A DNA stretch of 64,000 bases from Setomelanomma holmii (Eukaryota > Ascomycota > Dothideomycetes > Pleosporales > Phaeosphaeriaceae). The stretch spans positions 106,428 through 170,427 of the forward strand of contig ML978216.1 of assembly GCA_010015745.1 (NCBI GenBank), given 5' to 3'. Each line of letters starts with the position of its first letter. Position 1 is the first letter of the stretch. Below the pieces are notes generated by a model. That model had not been told where the DNA came from. It was given only the letters and a program-made list of their open reading frames with translations, and made no database searches. The position numbers were made by a program, and so were the translations under genes. Positions 1 to 10,379 of this stretch are shown piece by piece.

Positions 1-23
1 AGAAGTGCGCTGACTTTCTGTAG

Positions 24-265
24 ATCCTGGTTTCTGCAACACAAACTTGCGCATGGTACATGTCACAGTCGACCTCTCCCGGCCGGAAAATCAGAACCCA
101 AAACCACAGCTAGAGGAGAACGAGTTTATCGAGACCTTCTCCGTTCCCCTAAAAAAACTTTGGGACATTTGTCGGAACTTCGAGAAGGAGGGTTATGCCA
201 TCGATGCTCGGGTGGGCTCTCTTGCCGAGGGGATAGAATTTGCCCGGCGATGGAAACTGGCTTGA
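24..265 (+). CDS. YSA1: ADP-ribose/ADP-sugar pyrophosphatase (Nudix), C-terminal exon, partial
   Basis: This is the last exon of a Nudix hydrolase of the yeast Ysa1 type, which cleaves ADP-ribose and related ADP-sugars. The window starts inside the preceding intron: a CTGAC branch point and a TTTCTGTAG acceptor end at base 23. The exon opens with an Asp-Pro-Gly-Phe-Cys-Asn-Thr-Asn-Leu stretch, then a Met-Val-His-Val strand, a PENQNPKP stretch and a Glu-Glu-Asn-Glu-Phe-Ile-Glu segment. It ends in a KEGYAIDARVG helix and a stop at 263-265. These are the C-terminal signatures of the family. The Nudix box itself lies upstream, outside the window. I am confident of the family; exact substrate preference cannot be read here. 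Confidence 0.85.
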
Positions 266-1110
266 AATGTTCACATACATGTCGCGATTCATATCTCTGT
301 CCCACAGCATCATGGATGTTCATTGACGAGAAATGGCATGAGCTTCACCAGATCTCTGTTCATCAAGCCAAGCGCCACCGACGTCTGTGGCACCGACTGA
401 TCCGCCTTTGTACTGACTTTGGATGTTTCACATCTTTTCAAGCCTCTTGCGCTCATCACCCTCCGTTCCTGGAAGATCCACCTCCGTCATATGTGGTATG
501 CCCCGCATGGTGATTCCGAATCCATCTTGCATGATAACTTTAGCCTAATTAAGCCCAGGCTCGGATCATCCCGAACATGGTAGATCTGACGGACAGGCGC
601 TCATTCTGCGCAATGCGCAAACACAGAACGGCTTGTATGATGGCCGTGACAAGCTCTGCTAAGGCAAACAGGTCTAATCGAGTATGCGCCCCACTCCATC
701 ATCCCGTCTCCGTGATTTGGGTCGCATGTCGCAATACCTGACTCGAAGTGCCCCACAAACACACAACGGCTATATTACCCGTCTTATAGGGTAAATCGAC
801 AGCCAAACCACCAAGAACCACTTGTCATGCCAGAATCTTCGAGCACTTGCAGGTACTCTAGTGCATATCAGGCCCTTGCAGGGACTGATATGTCGCAAGT
901 GGTAATAGTGTAAACTCTATACATCGCTTCCATTTGCAAACTCTCGCCACAGCCTGTCTGCAACTCGCAGCTGGAATGTTTGATCCGGGGTGGGTTTATT
1001 CATGCGCATGTTCGGAGAATACATATTCAGGGACTCTCACATTATGTGTCTCCACTTGACGAACGTCTCATACACGAACATCAACGGAATCGCATCGCTG
1101 CATTTTCAGA
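266..1110. other. Intergenic: YSA1 3' end to SAT4-like gene
   Basis: About 840 bases between two plus-strand genes. The open frames here lack family features and I see no RNA gene. It should contain the YSA1 3'UTR and the promoter of the SAT4-like gene. Confidence 0.5.
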
Positions 1111-2372
1111 ATGCCATCAGAACTCGTGGCGAAGGGCCTAGCTAGCCAGCGTGCTTGTGTTGGTACTGCGACCGCACTTACATCGCTCTCGAGTAAGCAT
1201 TTGCTATCGTTTAGTTTTGGCCGCCGCAACTAATAACTCGAAGTCGTCATTGTGTCTTTACGAATATACACTAGAGTCTTCATAGTCCGGAATCTTGGCA
1301 AAGATGACTGCGCAATGCTGTTTGCACTAGTAAGTCGCTGTCACCATTCCATATTCAAGAGCCATCTAAATATGAACAGCTTTTGACAATATCATACCTC
1401 ATCGCCATCTTTGTGCTCAAAGACAATGGCCTCGGCTTCAGCGGCAAGTTGCTCAAACCAAGCCAAATGCTCAACCAAGTGCAAATTACACTGTCAATCG
1501 AGATCGTGTACTACTTTCTGATCAATGCCATCAAAATCTCAATTCTTTTCTTCTACCTTCGCATAGGTACGTTCAGCCGTTGATATATGTCCCGCCGATT
1601 GACTCTCACTAGCTGCGGCGAAGCGACTGGAGATACTCAGCAAAGGCACCATCTACTTTCTGGCAACCTTCTGTGGCATATGCGTGATATGCTGTCTCAC
1701 TCAATGCATACCACTCCACAAGATGTGGGACTTCACCGGCCTCGTAGCCGGAAAATGCATCAACACCACCGTATTATTCTACAGTCAATCCTCCAACCAC
1801 CCACTACCTTACTCCTTACTAACTTCACAACAGCAACAAGCTCCCTCAACATCGCAATCGACATCTGGATTCTCGTCCTCCCTATCCCCACACTTCTCAA
1901 AGTTCAACATCCGAAGCGCGAAAAAGCAGCCCTAGTCGGCATCTTCAGCCTCGGCGCATTCAGCTGCATCGCGTCCATTGTCCGCCTGCACTCAATTAAA
2001 ATCTACACCGAGTCCAAAGACCCGTTTTTCGACTCCGTTCCCATCAATCTCTGGAGTATGGTCGAAGTCAACGTCGGAATTTACTGCGCTTCAATTCCGT
2101 CCTTGAAAGCGCTCTTTTCCAGCTCGCAGCGCCAGAGAAGCAGAAGCGGTGCGTACCATTACCATAGTCGGGAGAGAAGTGGGAAGACGGGTACTTCTGG
2201 GGATTTCGCTGGCACACTGGTACAGCATGAATCGTATGGGCTCAAGCATGTGGAGAGCGGTGCTATCGCTCCTGAGCCTGAGCCTGCGCACGCGAGACCG
2301 CAGCAAACGTGGCTGGCGTCTGACTCGGAAGTCTCGCAGGAACGCATCGTGTATCCGCAAAGCAGGGTATGA
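1111..2372 (+). CDS. SAT4-family (rhodopsin-like) integral membrane protein
   Basis: Five exons: 1111-1192, 1244-1329, 1380-1566, 1613-1783 and 1834-2372. Together they give 354 residues and close exactly in frame. All four introns are 46-51 nt with GT-AG ends; two have clear TAATAAC/CTTACTAAC branch points. The protein shows the fungal SAT4/rhodopsin-like layout: an N-terminal helix, an Arg-Ile-Tyr-Thr-Arg plus Asp-Asp-Cys loop, an Ile-Lys-Ile-Ser-Ile-Leu-Phe-Phe-Tyr-Leu-Arg helix, Cys-rich helices, an Asp-Ile-Trp-Ile-Leu-Val-Leu-Pro-Ile-Pro helix and a LWSMVEVNVGIYCASIPSLK helix. A Ser/His-rich cytosolic tail follows. Many PTH11-like receptors belong to this family, but no N-terminal CFEM domain is visible, so I call only the family. 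The stop at 2372 directly follows a possible GTATGA donor, so a further tail exon is possible. Confidence 0.8.
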
Positions 2373-3489
2373 TGATGCGGATGCGAAATGTGGCTGGTCC
2401 ATGCCCTCGGGCTCGTGCGAAATGTGGAGCTGCCACGAGGTGGTGGAGCTGAACGTTGACATTCACTATCCGTAGTTAGAAAGATGGCAAGGTTCCCGGA
2501 TGATCAAGTACAAACACACGTCTGTGGCTTTCGCTTTCTCAACGTCTCCCAGCAAATACAAAATACGATCGCCATCTCCCCGTTATATCACGACCGGAAA
2601 CTGGGTTACTGGCCCCGTCGCGCGAGTCAACTTACCCGCCGCCCGTGACCACATGATGATGTTTCAGGTCGCAGACATGGGCTATCTCAAACTCAAGAGT
2701 TCCTGTGAGAATCACGGTATGCATGAATGTGAACGTTGAAGGTCGCGTGCAGCTAGGCCAAGCCGGATATGGGAGATTCCCCGCAGAAGGCGTTATCGGA
2801 GTGCGCATGGGGGTATGTCAGCTTGCATTGCGGGTCGCTTGGATGTAGACAGCCGCATCCGTCTCTACACAGAAGCAATGTCGTGCAATTGGGTGACGGA
2901 CCTAAGCGCAATGAATGTTAGTTCCTGTTGTTGTTTGTTTCACGTTACGCCGATGCTGCTTGGAGTGTGCGATCAGGATGTGAGGGATGAGAAGGTGAAT
3001 GCTACATGTTGCAAATCCCGGTTCAAGCAATGACATGAAGCTAATCCGAAAGAGAGGCATTAATTCGACAAACTTGCATGTCGGTTAATGGTTAATATGA
3101 AGATGGCTCAGGGACATGATGCGTCTGCACTCTGCACATCGCATGCAGGTGTTGAACCGAACATGTGAGGATGAAGCTCACCACTACGCTACGGGAGATG
3201 CGGCATTGCTTTGTGTGCAGGGTAGGTAGGTATGAGGTTCTGGCCAATCGTGTGTATTGTGGTTGACAAGGATTGACATGGATGACTTAAAGCTTGATGG
3301 TGACAGATGCGAGTTGCCGATCATTGCCATCCAGTCCTATGAGCTTAGGAAATACAGCTTGATCGTCGCAGAGTAATCGTGTGCTCATGCACTCGGTTCG
3401 CAGAAGTCATAATTATTAGAAAGACCCTACCAAGGTCATGATGATGGAAAGCTCTAAAGCACTCGCGGCTCCTATGCCATAGACAACAG
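2373..3489. other. Intergenic, no gene seen
   Basis: About 1.1 kb downstream of the SAT4-like gene. Only short frames without family features are present on either strand, and I see no repeat or RNA gene. Confidence 0.45.
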
Positions 3490-4798
3490 CTATCGCGCAG
3501 CCCTTTGTGACGGCATTCTACAAACAAAAGGCGAGTAGCTCAGGTCGCTTTCAGGTCTTGGTGGTTCCGGTAAGACCATGCCCATACCTTCCGTCGCGGC
3601 CGCAATTTCTGGCCGCTGCTTCTTCAGCTCTTCGAACAGGAGTTCGTGTCTATACCCCATCAGATCTGAATTTGCTCGTGCATAGCCTTGCTGTGACCCT
3701 GTTGGACCTTCTTCGATCCAAACACTTTCTCCGGTCTCTTTGCAGGACCAGGAGCAGGTGCCAGCTACGGGTGAAACGATCGCGTGCAAATACTAAGTCG
3801 TCGACGTAGCGTCCTACAATAGCCGGAACTCGTTTCAAGCACGGGGTGGTGAAGTATTGCAACCCATCATACTCAAGAGCCTCCGGCGACGAAGACTCTT
3901 TCGCTTTTCGCTGCATCACCATATGCCAGGTGTAATCGCTCGTGTCGATCCAATCTCGTACTGTCCAGTACTTTGCTCTCGAAGCTTCGTCTTGTCCAAA
4001 ATAATGATCGACTATCAAAGACTTCCCCAGCTCAAACAATGATGCCCCCAACTTTGGGAGAGTGCTCGCCATCTCAACCAGCTTGTATACAGTCCCAGGC
4101 GTTGCCCCTTTCATATATCCTTCATCCAGCACGGGCATGGCGATGTGGAAGTGAACCTCCTCGTACTTTGAGCCTGGGAAAAAGTCGAAGTCATTGAATT
4201 GAGGATCGTGGTGCGGCAAGCAGAAATCTGTGTTGTCAAATATTGAAAGAAAGTTAGTTGCGATTTCGACACTGAGACTGTGGACGAGTGGCAGCACAGC
4301 TCTATAGCCCACTGCAGCGTTGACGTCATCTCCAAGCTTCGGATCTTGCACTTGGAATCGAAGTGCTGCTCTTTGACCCTTGGCCGAAACCGGTGCCGTG
4401 TCGAGGTAGAGCTCTCGTACTCGTGGAAGAAGGAATTGATCCCGAACCAGCTCAAGTTGTTGCGTATTGGAGTGGAGTCTTTCACGATGACGTATAGCGG
4501 TACATCGACCACCTCGCGAGAATTGCGCCAATCCTTCAGCCAGGACTTGTTTGCACGTGAGGAGCCATCGCGGTCATGGTTGGGGAGGCAATACTTGAGT
4601 CTCGTAAGACATGCTTTCAAGTAAGCTCTCCCAGCTTCGCCCAGGTTGAATATAGCCGTATTCGAGTGTGATGATTTGATCGCCGCGCGGTATATCCCAA
4701 GCGTAGCCAGAGAGGGTATAATGAAAGATTCGGTCTCGAAGTTCACGAGGCAGGGCTAGCAACGCTGATTGCGACGTCGTACATGAAGTACAGGACAT
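3490..4798 (-). pseudogene. 2EXR/F-box-like domain protein, disrupted
   Basis: Starting from an ATG at 4798, the frame encodes an Ala-Leu-Pro-Arg-Glu-Leu-Arg-Asp-Arg-Ile-Phe motif typical of 2EXR/F-box-like proteins of filamentous fungi. It then reaches a TGA at 4574-4576. The same frame resumes at once with a Trp-Leu-Leu-Thr-Cys-Lys-Gln-Val segment, the conserved second half of the domain, and continues to about 3795. There the sensible reading switches to another frame that runs to the stop at 3490; the original frame becomes an Arg-rich string ending at 3650. No intron of usable phase removes the TGA: candidates of 49 or 61 nt both shift frame. I infer one nonsense codon plus one frameshift. 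Intact relatives are usually uncharacterised and are expanded in Dothideomycetes. Confidence 0.6.
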
Positions 4799-5639
4799 GA
4801 TGGCAGGGCGAGTCTGTTGAGACCCTGGCCCTGTGTTGAATGAAACGGATGACTTGACTTCCTCAGTGCTGAACTGAATGAACACTGCAAAGACTGTGAT
4901 ATTGATGCGTCGAAAGGATCGTGTTGGAGGCCTGGAAGGATTTGAGCACAGACCTCCATCAGGTGGCTCACGAGGGTCAAGCCGCGTAATCACGAACACA
5001 CCTGCAACATTCCGTCTTCACAGTACCTCGCATAAGTCCAGGAAGCTGAGCTCGACAACAGACACACCGTCGGATATCGACTGCCGAGTAGCTTTTCATG
5101 CTCAAGTTTGACGAACGACCACCTTCTGTCGCGCCGCACCCACTTGTATCAACCCTGTTATCGTGTAACGCTCAATATGGTGACTAACAACGTCCGCCAT
5201 TTTGCGGTTCAAAAAGCCCGTGGTGGAAGAGAAAAGCGATATATGAATACCTAACGTAGCCTCGAAGGCTGTCACGTCGATCGCAATCTTCAGGCTGCAG
5301 GTACTTCGTAGGTTGACGCTGTCTACAAGGCTGGCGAATGAGGCCCGATGCACGACGCGCAACGCAGCCTAATCGATGGTTGAGACACTTAAAGGCCAAT
5401 CGCAGGGCTTGAAAGAAGCTCCATATGCATGTTGGACCTCGATACAGGCAGTTTGATAAGGCAGACAAGATGCGTGCTGCACACAGCCGCTGCCAAGTGG
5501 TATGCGGTGACGGCTTGTACAGAGCTTCCTATGGACGACAGCTTTCAGCCTGCTACCTTACCCCACATCGCGTTATACTTTTCCGAATCCTAACACTACT
5601 GATGAGCTATCAGGTCTCTCATTCTATATACACGGCAAG
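4799..5639. other. Intergenic between divergent 2EXR relic and metalloprotease
   Basis: About 840 bases. Overlapping short frames on both strands show no family features. The segment should hold the promoter of the metalloprotease gene that starts at 5640. Confidence 0.45.
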
Positions 5640-6497
5640 ATGGACTACCATGACCTTGGTTGCAGTGCTTCCCAGCACATGGCAGGCACGATTAACGCGT
5701 TCACCCAAGGCAACAGCACGACCACTTCTCAAGCATCAAGTCCCACTGTGCAAGATATCGACGTTACAAAGCCATTTACTTGGGACAACGGACAGACTCT
5801 TCGAATTGGCTTCTCGGGCGGCAATGACTGGCAGAAAGACCAAGTTCAGCGACACAGCGTGGAGTGGTGCAAATATGCCAACAACAGCCTTACCTTCGTC
5901 ATCGGTCCACCATACCACATTCTCATCTCTTTCTTGGAGCTTGGATCATGGTCCCAGCTTGGTATCTACTCACTCATGAAGATCATGCAGGGCCAACCAT
6001 CCATGAACTTCGGATGGATGTATCCCGCTGTTCCCGAGGCCGAACGTCGTGCGGTCACACTGCACGAGTTCGGTCATGCGCTTGGGCTTGTGCACGAGCA
6101 CCAAGGCCCATGGATTGACTACCAGATTGCTTGGAATACTCAGAAGGTGTACGAGTTCTTCAGCGCTCCACCAAACAGTTGGGAAAAGGCGACCATCATG
6201 AGCAATATTCTCCAAAAGTTCAAGGGCGTAGGCTTGGCCAAGAAAGCATGGTTCGACATCGACTCGATCATGTTGTACACCTACCCCAAAGAGCTATTCG
6301 TCAAGGGCGATGGCACGCCGAGGAACTACGAGCTTTCGCTTTTAGACAAAGGAGCGATGTTCATGGTGTATCCAGGCCGAGACATGGGCGATCACAAGTG
6401 GCAAATAGAGCTTGGGCTGGAAGGGCGAATCGGAAGATTTTATGCGAGGGAATATGAGTATAAAGCTAGCACAGACGAGGAAGTGAAGGGTGGTTAG
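5640..6497 (+). CDS. Zinc metalloprotease, metzincin/astacin-like
   Basis: A single-exon 285-residue protein. It carries the extended zinc site HEFGHALGLVHEH: His142, Glu143 and His146, with His152 as third ligand and Glu153 following, as in astacin-type M12A enzymes. A Ser-Ile-Met-Leu-Tyr segment at about residues 209-213 matches the Met-turn, with Met211. Upstream lies a Trp-Asp-Asn-Gly-Gln-Thr-Leu-Arg-Ile-Gly-Phe strand, the usual start of the ZnMc catalytic domain. No signal peptide or prodomain is evident from this start, so the enzyme may be cytosolic or leave by an unconventional route. Many fungal soil and plant-associated species carry such stand-alone ZnMc proteins. The catalytic call is firm; the substrate is unknown. 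Confidence 0.82.
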   Translation: MDYHDLGCSASQHMAGTINAFTQGNSTTTSQASSPTVQDIDVTKPFTWDNGQTLRIGFSGGNDWQKDQVQRHSVEWCKYANNSLTFVIGPPYHILISFLELGSWSQLGIYSLMKIMQGQPSMNFGWMYPAVPEAERRAVTLHEFGHALGLVHEHQGPWIDYQIAWNTQKVYEFFSAPPNSWEKATIMSNILQKFKGVGLAKKAWFDIDSIMLYTYPKELFVKGDGTPRNYELSLLDKGAMFMVYPGRDMGDHKWQIELGLEGRIGRFYAREYEYKASTDEEVKGG

Positions 6498-6971
6498 GAG
6501 TATTATAAAAGGGTGTCAAATGATCACTGAACGAGAAAAGGATTGTTCTCAGAACATCTGTCACTTATTCAGCCAATCACTGGAGCGAAGAAAGAACGCA
6601 TACATTAAGGTCACCGGAGCAGTGTCGTGAAGAAAGCGTCTACAGCTTCATGTTGTCCCTCACGCTGTTTGAGACCGAGTACACCAATTTGACGTCAACA
6701 TCCATGAAGCGTCCTTCGCACCTCAATCCTCCCCTTTCTCCACCAAAGTTGGGCGTGACCTTCTCCCATGCTCTTCTCCTCGAAACCTGAAAGCCACCTG
6801 GTATTCCCTACTTGCTTTCAAGAATGCCAACAAGAATAAATGCGTGTTTGGAAGACATGTGACGTCTCCACCTCAAACCGAGCGAAGACAATCCAGATTT
6901 CATATCTCGCGTTCAAACCCCACCCATATCCAGCCAGTCATCTCCATCAAGCCAATCTCAAACCCACTTCC
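6498..6971. other. Convergent intergenic
   Basis: This gap separates the 3' ends of the metalloprotease (+) and the secreted protein (-). It should hold both 3'UTRs. I see no other feature. Confidence 0.45.
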
Positions 6972-8450
6972 TCAACGTCCAGTCTCTTTCGCACCAGCCG
7001 TCTTCATTCCGTCGCCACCGCTGAACCCGCTCCTACTCCTCAAACTCTCCATCTCTTCGCCCACACTCCTCATCTGATCCCAAACCTCACTCCACTTGCT
7101 CGCCACCTCCTCCGGGCTCAACGGGTCCGGTGTCGAACTGCGCGTTATAGTAATGCTCATCTTCATGCCACTTATGCTCGTGCTCGTCACGTCCAGCGCA
7201 CCGACGCGCCCTTCACTGCTCTCTTCCGCTTGCGATTGCGTGGTACTCGGCGCCAACCTATCCTGGCTCGCCAGCGGCTCTGATGTGGATAATGCATCGG
7301 GTGTGGTAGTGAAAGTCTCGTAGATAAACGCGTGCGTCCAGTTCGCCAACCCCGGCTGATACACTTCCTCACCTCCCTTGCCCGACAACCGTGTGTAGAT
7401 CGGTCTCGGATTCCAGAGCACAGAGTGATAGACCCACGCAACCGTCTGCGTCGTGGTATTCGGATGTACTAGCGGCCACGAGGTAGTTTTGCCGACTTTG
7501 CGTTGCATGCCGTACTCGGTATATGGCCAGTTGGAAGGCAATTGAGCGAGGTATTCGGTTGGTATGGGTTCGTTGGAGGTCAGTGTGCTTTCCCACCACA
7601 ACTGCGTGCTCGTTGCGGAATTTGGGTCAGTTGGGTTGGGCGCCGGGTCTGCAGTGGTTGAGGAAGATGTCGACGGAATTATACTAGGCAAAATAGATGT
7701 CGCTGTTGTAGAAGGCACATTCATGCCCGGCGTGGAACTGAACATGGACAGTATATTCGTCAGAGAACTGATATTCGCAGGCACCAACACGGCCTGATCG
7801 TTGCGCGCGAACTTCGTGAAGTCAAGCATGGCAACGAGGAGATCGAACACGTTTGGATTCGCCGAGTTGCAGAAGCCACTGATCTTTTGTACGAACTCTG
7901 CTGGCGGGTAGTGGGGGTCATCGATGTCCAAGCCAGCTTGTTTCAGGCAACTATAGCACTTGAGCGTGTTCGAGAGCGTATCGCTTGCGTTGTTGGCAAA
8001 GTCGTCGAGAATGCTGCACAAATGAGTCCCCTTGTCATTCAGTTGCGCAAAGTGTACATACATCTTGTACTCCATCCACTTACACAAACATACTTTGTAA
8101 TCCATATCCTTGCCTCTCAAATTATTGGGATCGTTCGTGAACTCGAAAGGTTTGATGTCGGTGAAACAGAAAGTGAAGCCTCCAATCGCCTTCTTACACA
8201 CGTCTGTTGCCCAACACGCGTGTACCTGAGGTACCACTAGCACCGGCGGTGCCGTCGATACAGAATCAGGCGAAGTCGTCGTCGGCGTGAAGCTCTTGAT
8301 ATCTGTAATGATGCTACGAGGTTGAACTTCCCCTCCATCCGGTTCTAGGTGAAATGTTGGTATGTATATTGGACCATCGCCCGTCTCGATACCGACTGCT
8401 AGACTGGCTATCGCCACGGCTGCCGCGCTAACCGCCATCAGGTACTTCAT
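6972..8450 (-). CDS. Secreted Cys-rich, Ser/Thr-rich protein, function unknown
   Basis: A single-exon 492-residue protein with an N-terminal signal peptide (Met-Lys-Tyr-Leu-Met followed by an Ala/Val/Ile core; cleavage near residue 20). Residues 79-200 hold nine cysteines, including Cys-Trp-Ala-Thr-Asp-Val-Cys, Val-Cys-Leu-Cys and Cys-Tyr-Ser-Cys patterns, so they probably form a disulfide-bonded fold. A Ser/Thr/Pro linker follows at about 250-290. Next is a Trp/Tyr-rich segment (about 295-400) with possible N-glycosylation sites, then a charged low-complexity tail. I see no GPI signal and do not recognise a named family. Secretion to the wall or exterior is inferred from the signal peptide alone. 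Confidence 0.7.
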   Translation of the reverse strand: MKYLMAVSAAAVAIASLAVGIETGDGPIYIPTFHLEPDGGEVQPRSIITDIKSFTPTTTSPDSVSTAPPVLVVPQVHACWATDVCKKAIGGFTFCFTDIKPFEFTNDPNNLRGKDMDYKVCLCKWMEYKMYVHFAQLNDKGTHLCSILDDFANNASDTLSNTLKCYSCLKQAGLDIDDPHYPPAEFVQKISGFCNSANPNVFDLLVAMLDFTKFARNDQAVLVPANISSLTNILSMFSSTPGMNVPSTTATSILPSIIPSTSSSTTADPAPNPTDPNSATSTQLWWESTLTSNEPIPTEYLAQLPSNWPYTEYGMQRKVGKTTSWPLVHPNTTTQTVAWVYHSVLWNPRPIYTRLSGKGGEEVYQPGLANWTHAFIYETFTTTPDALSTSEPLASQDRLAPSTTQSQAEESSEGRVGALDVTSTSISGMKMSITITRSSTPDPLSPEEVASKWSEVWDQMRSVGEEMESLRSRSGFSGGDGMKTAGAKETGR

Positions 8451-9545
8451 CCTTGTTTAAATACTAATCAATCGGTTGGACGATTTGGCTCGATCAGCTC
8501 GTAAGAATGTGGTGTGCCGGCGCCGTGGGCGTCAAGGTAGTGTCGCTTTCGTTGCCTTCGGAACTGTGGCAATCGTGAATGAAGCAAGAAATCCTACACC
8601 TTGGACAGCACACGTACCTTCGCTGGAAAAGAACCACATAATTAAGGAAGAGCGTGGTCTGCGAGATCATTCGGATGACTGTGAATGCCAGCCCAGTAAG
8701 TGTTTGCGCTTCGCGTTTGCCAGTCTTCGAGTCTTCACACATCGCATCGATCTTCATCATCTGCTTGTCCCCTACTCCACATACTCCATTCCCACTCCCG
8801 CGCCTGACATACTTTCCTATCTTTCTACACGAGTGCCTCACGTGCCCACTCCCTCCCGTCGCGCTCCACATTCTGACATCAGCCTCCACACCCGCGTCAT
8901 CCCTGACCACATCATCGCACATCACTCAGGCCTCAGTTTCTGAAACATACGACACAGTCCACGTCTCACTCGCATGATAGCGCACTCGGTTCTTACCCAA
9001 ATGCGGTGATATTAGATAGTATGTGTATGTTGAAGCTAGCTAGCCATAAGACGGACGGGCGGCACGAGCAGCCCGCCTCATTGTGAGTAATCTGAGACAT
9101 ACATAAGCTTGGAAAATATTGGAGGAAAGTTGCCGGAAGCTCGCTACGCTGAGAATTAACCAGAAATATTGAATTCGTAACGCAAGATCTCGAAATGAGT
9201 TTAGAAGTGGATGGAGACGTGGCTGCTGCGCGGCTTCGCCACTGCAGCTGAGAGCTGCGATCGAGGAAATGTGGATACCAAATAAGTACAGGGAAGGAGA
9301 GCCGAGATGTAATAGAACAAGGATGTGATAAAACGCTATGCGCAAGAAAGAAGAAGATGGGGTAAAAGATAGGTAACAACGTTTGAAATGAGAGGAAGAA
9401 AAGCTGTGCATGTGGTGGTATCATCCTTGGAACCATGGACAGCCAGAACTAGAAACAATGCACGCACAAACCGCCAAACATAAACACTCGAACGAAACCG
9501 AAACTATCCAAATTTTCCCCTCTCCTGTAGTACGCGTGCATTCCC
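8451..9545. other. Intergenic: promoter of secreted protein, 3' side of DUF1349 gene
   Basis: About 1.1 kb between two minus-strand genes. The frames overlap on both strands and have no domain signature. The stretch near 8760-8900 is C/T-rich on the plus strand, so purine-rich on the coding strand of the neighbours. Confidence 0.45.
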
Positions 9546-10379
9546 TCAGAAGATCTCCAACCCCTCGAAATCTACACATAAATTCCTTGCACCAGCATTC
9601 TGCCCCCCACCATTCCTCCTCTCATACACACTCACGCCAAAATTCGCCGGTCGACTGGCATACACGCCCACACGCACAGCCTTATCTTCCACGCCCCAGA
9701 AGAACCACGTAACTTCGCGCAGCTTCTTCCAGCCCAGGACCTCGTCTTCGTACCAAACCCACAGGGCATAGCCGATGCGCTCGATCTTGACGCGAAGATC
9801 GAGACGGCGTGCGTGGTGAGGAGGTAGGGCGGATAGAGACCAGTCTGCGCCGTCGCAGTTGGCGACTACGGAGGTCGCGTGGCATGCGTTGTTGCAGAAT
9901 TCGAGGCCTACTTTGACCCATTTTGCGGCGGGTACGGGTTGGACGTAGGGAGGTGGGGGACCGTGGTCTCTTTGTGACTCAGGAACGGGTGCTTGTGCGG
10001 GTGTGGTTATCGTGCTCGAGGGCTCGGATATCGAAGGACTTGATGTTGCGCTGTCGTCGTCCACTGTGAGCATGACGACGCTGGGAGCTTCCAATGCTGG
10101 TGCTGTAGGTATAATCTGCCCAGGCGGAGCACCTGCAAATATCACTAGTCCTCCTTGATCCCATTCTAGCTCCCAGTCTGCTGATACTGTGACTTCGGCG
10201 GCTATAAACGGGTTGCGCAGGGCCGTGTAGAGTATGGGGGCCGTCGACGTGTCTCGCGATGGAGGCTTTCTCCACAGATCTGTATTCGGGGGCGCGGCAA
10301 GCGTGAACGATCCCATCCATTCTGGTACAACATCGTGCGGTATGTTGAGGGGCGTGAAGGACGAGCTCGAGGGCGGCAT
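9546..10379 (-). CDS. DUF1349 (concanavalin-like fold) domain protein
   Basis: A 277-residue protein read from the only ATG in frame (10379); the open frame extends upstream but begins there with a non-ATG codon. It opens with a Phe-Thr-Pro-Leu-Asn strand and a Pro-Asn-Thr-Asp-Leu-Trp motif. A Trp-Asp-Gln-Gly-Gly-Leu-Val-Ile strand, a Lys-Trp-Val-Lys-Val-Gly-Leu-Glu strand and a C-terminal Val-Gly-Val-Tyr-Ala-Ser-Arg-Pro segment follow. This strand order is typical of DUF1349 proteins (Regulation of enolase 1 type, jelly-roll fold). A Pro/Ser/Thr-rich insertion sits at about residues 105-175. No signal peptide is visible. The biochemical role of the family is not settled. Confidence 0.72.
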   Translation of the reverse strand: MPPSSSSFTPLNIPHDVVPEWMGSFTLAAPPNTDLWRKPPSRDTSTAPILYTALRNPFIAAEVTVSADWELEWDQGGLVIFAGAPPGQIIPTAPALEAPSVVMLTVDDDSATSSPSISEPSSTITTPAQAPVPESQRDHGPPPPYVQPVPAAKWVKVGLEFCNNACHATSVVANCDGADWSLSALPPHHARRLDLRVKIERIGYALWVWYEDEVLGWKKLREVTWFFWGVEDKAVRVGVYASRPANFGVSVYERRNGGGQNAGARNLCVDFEGLEIF

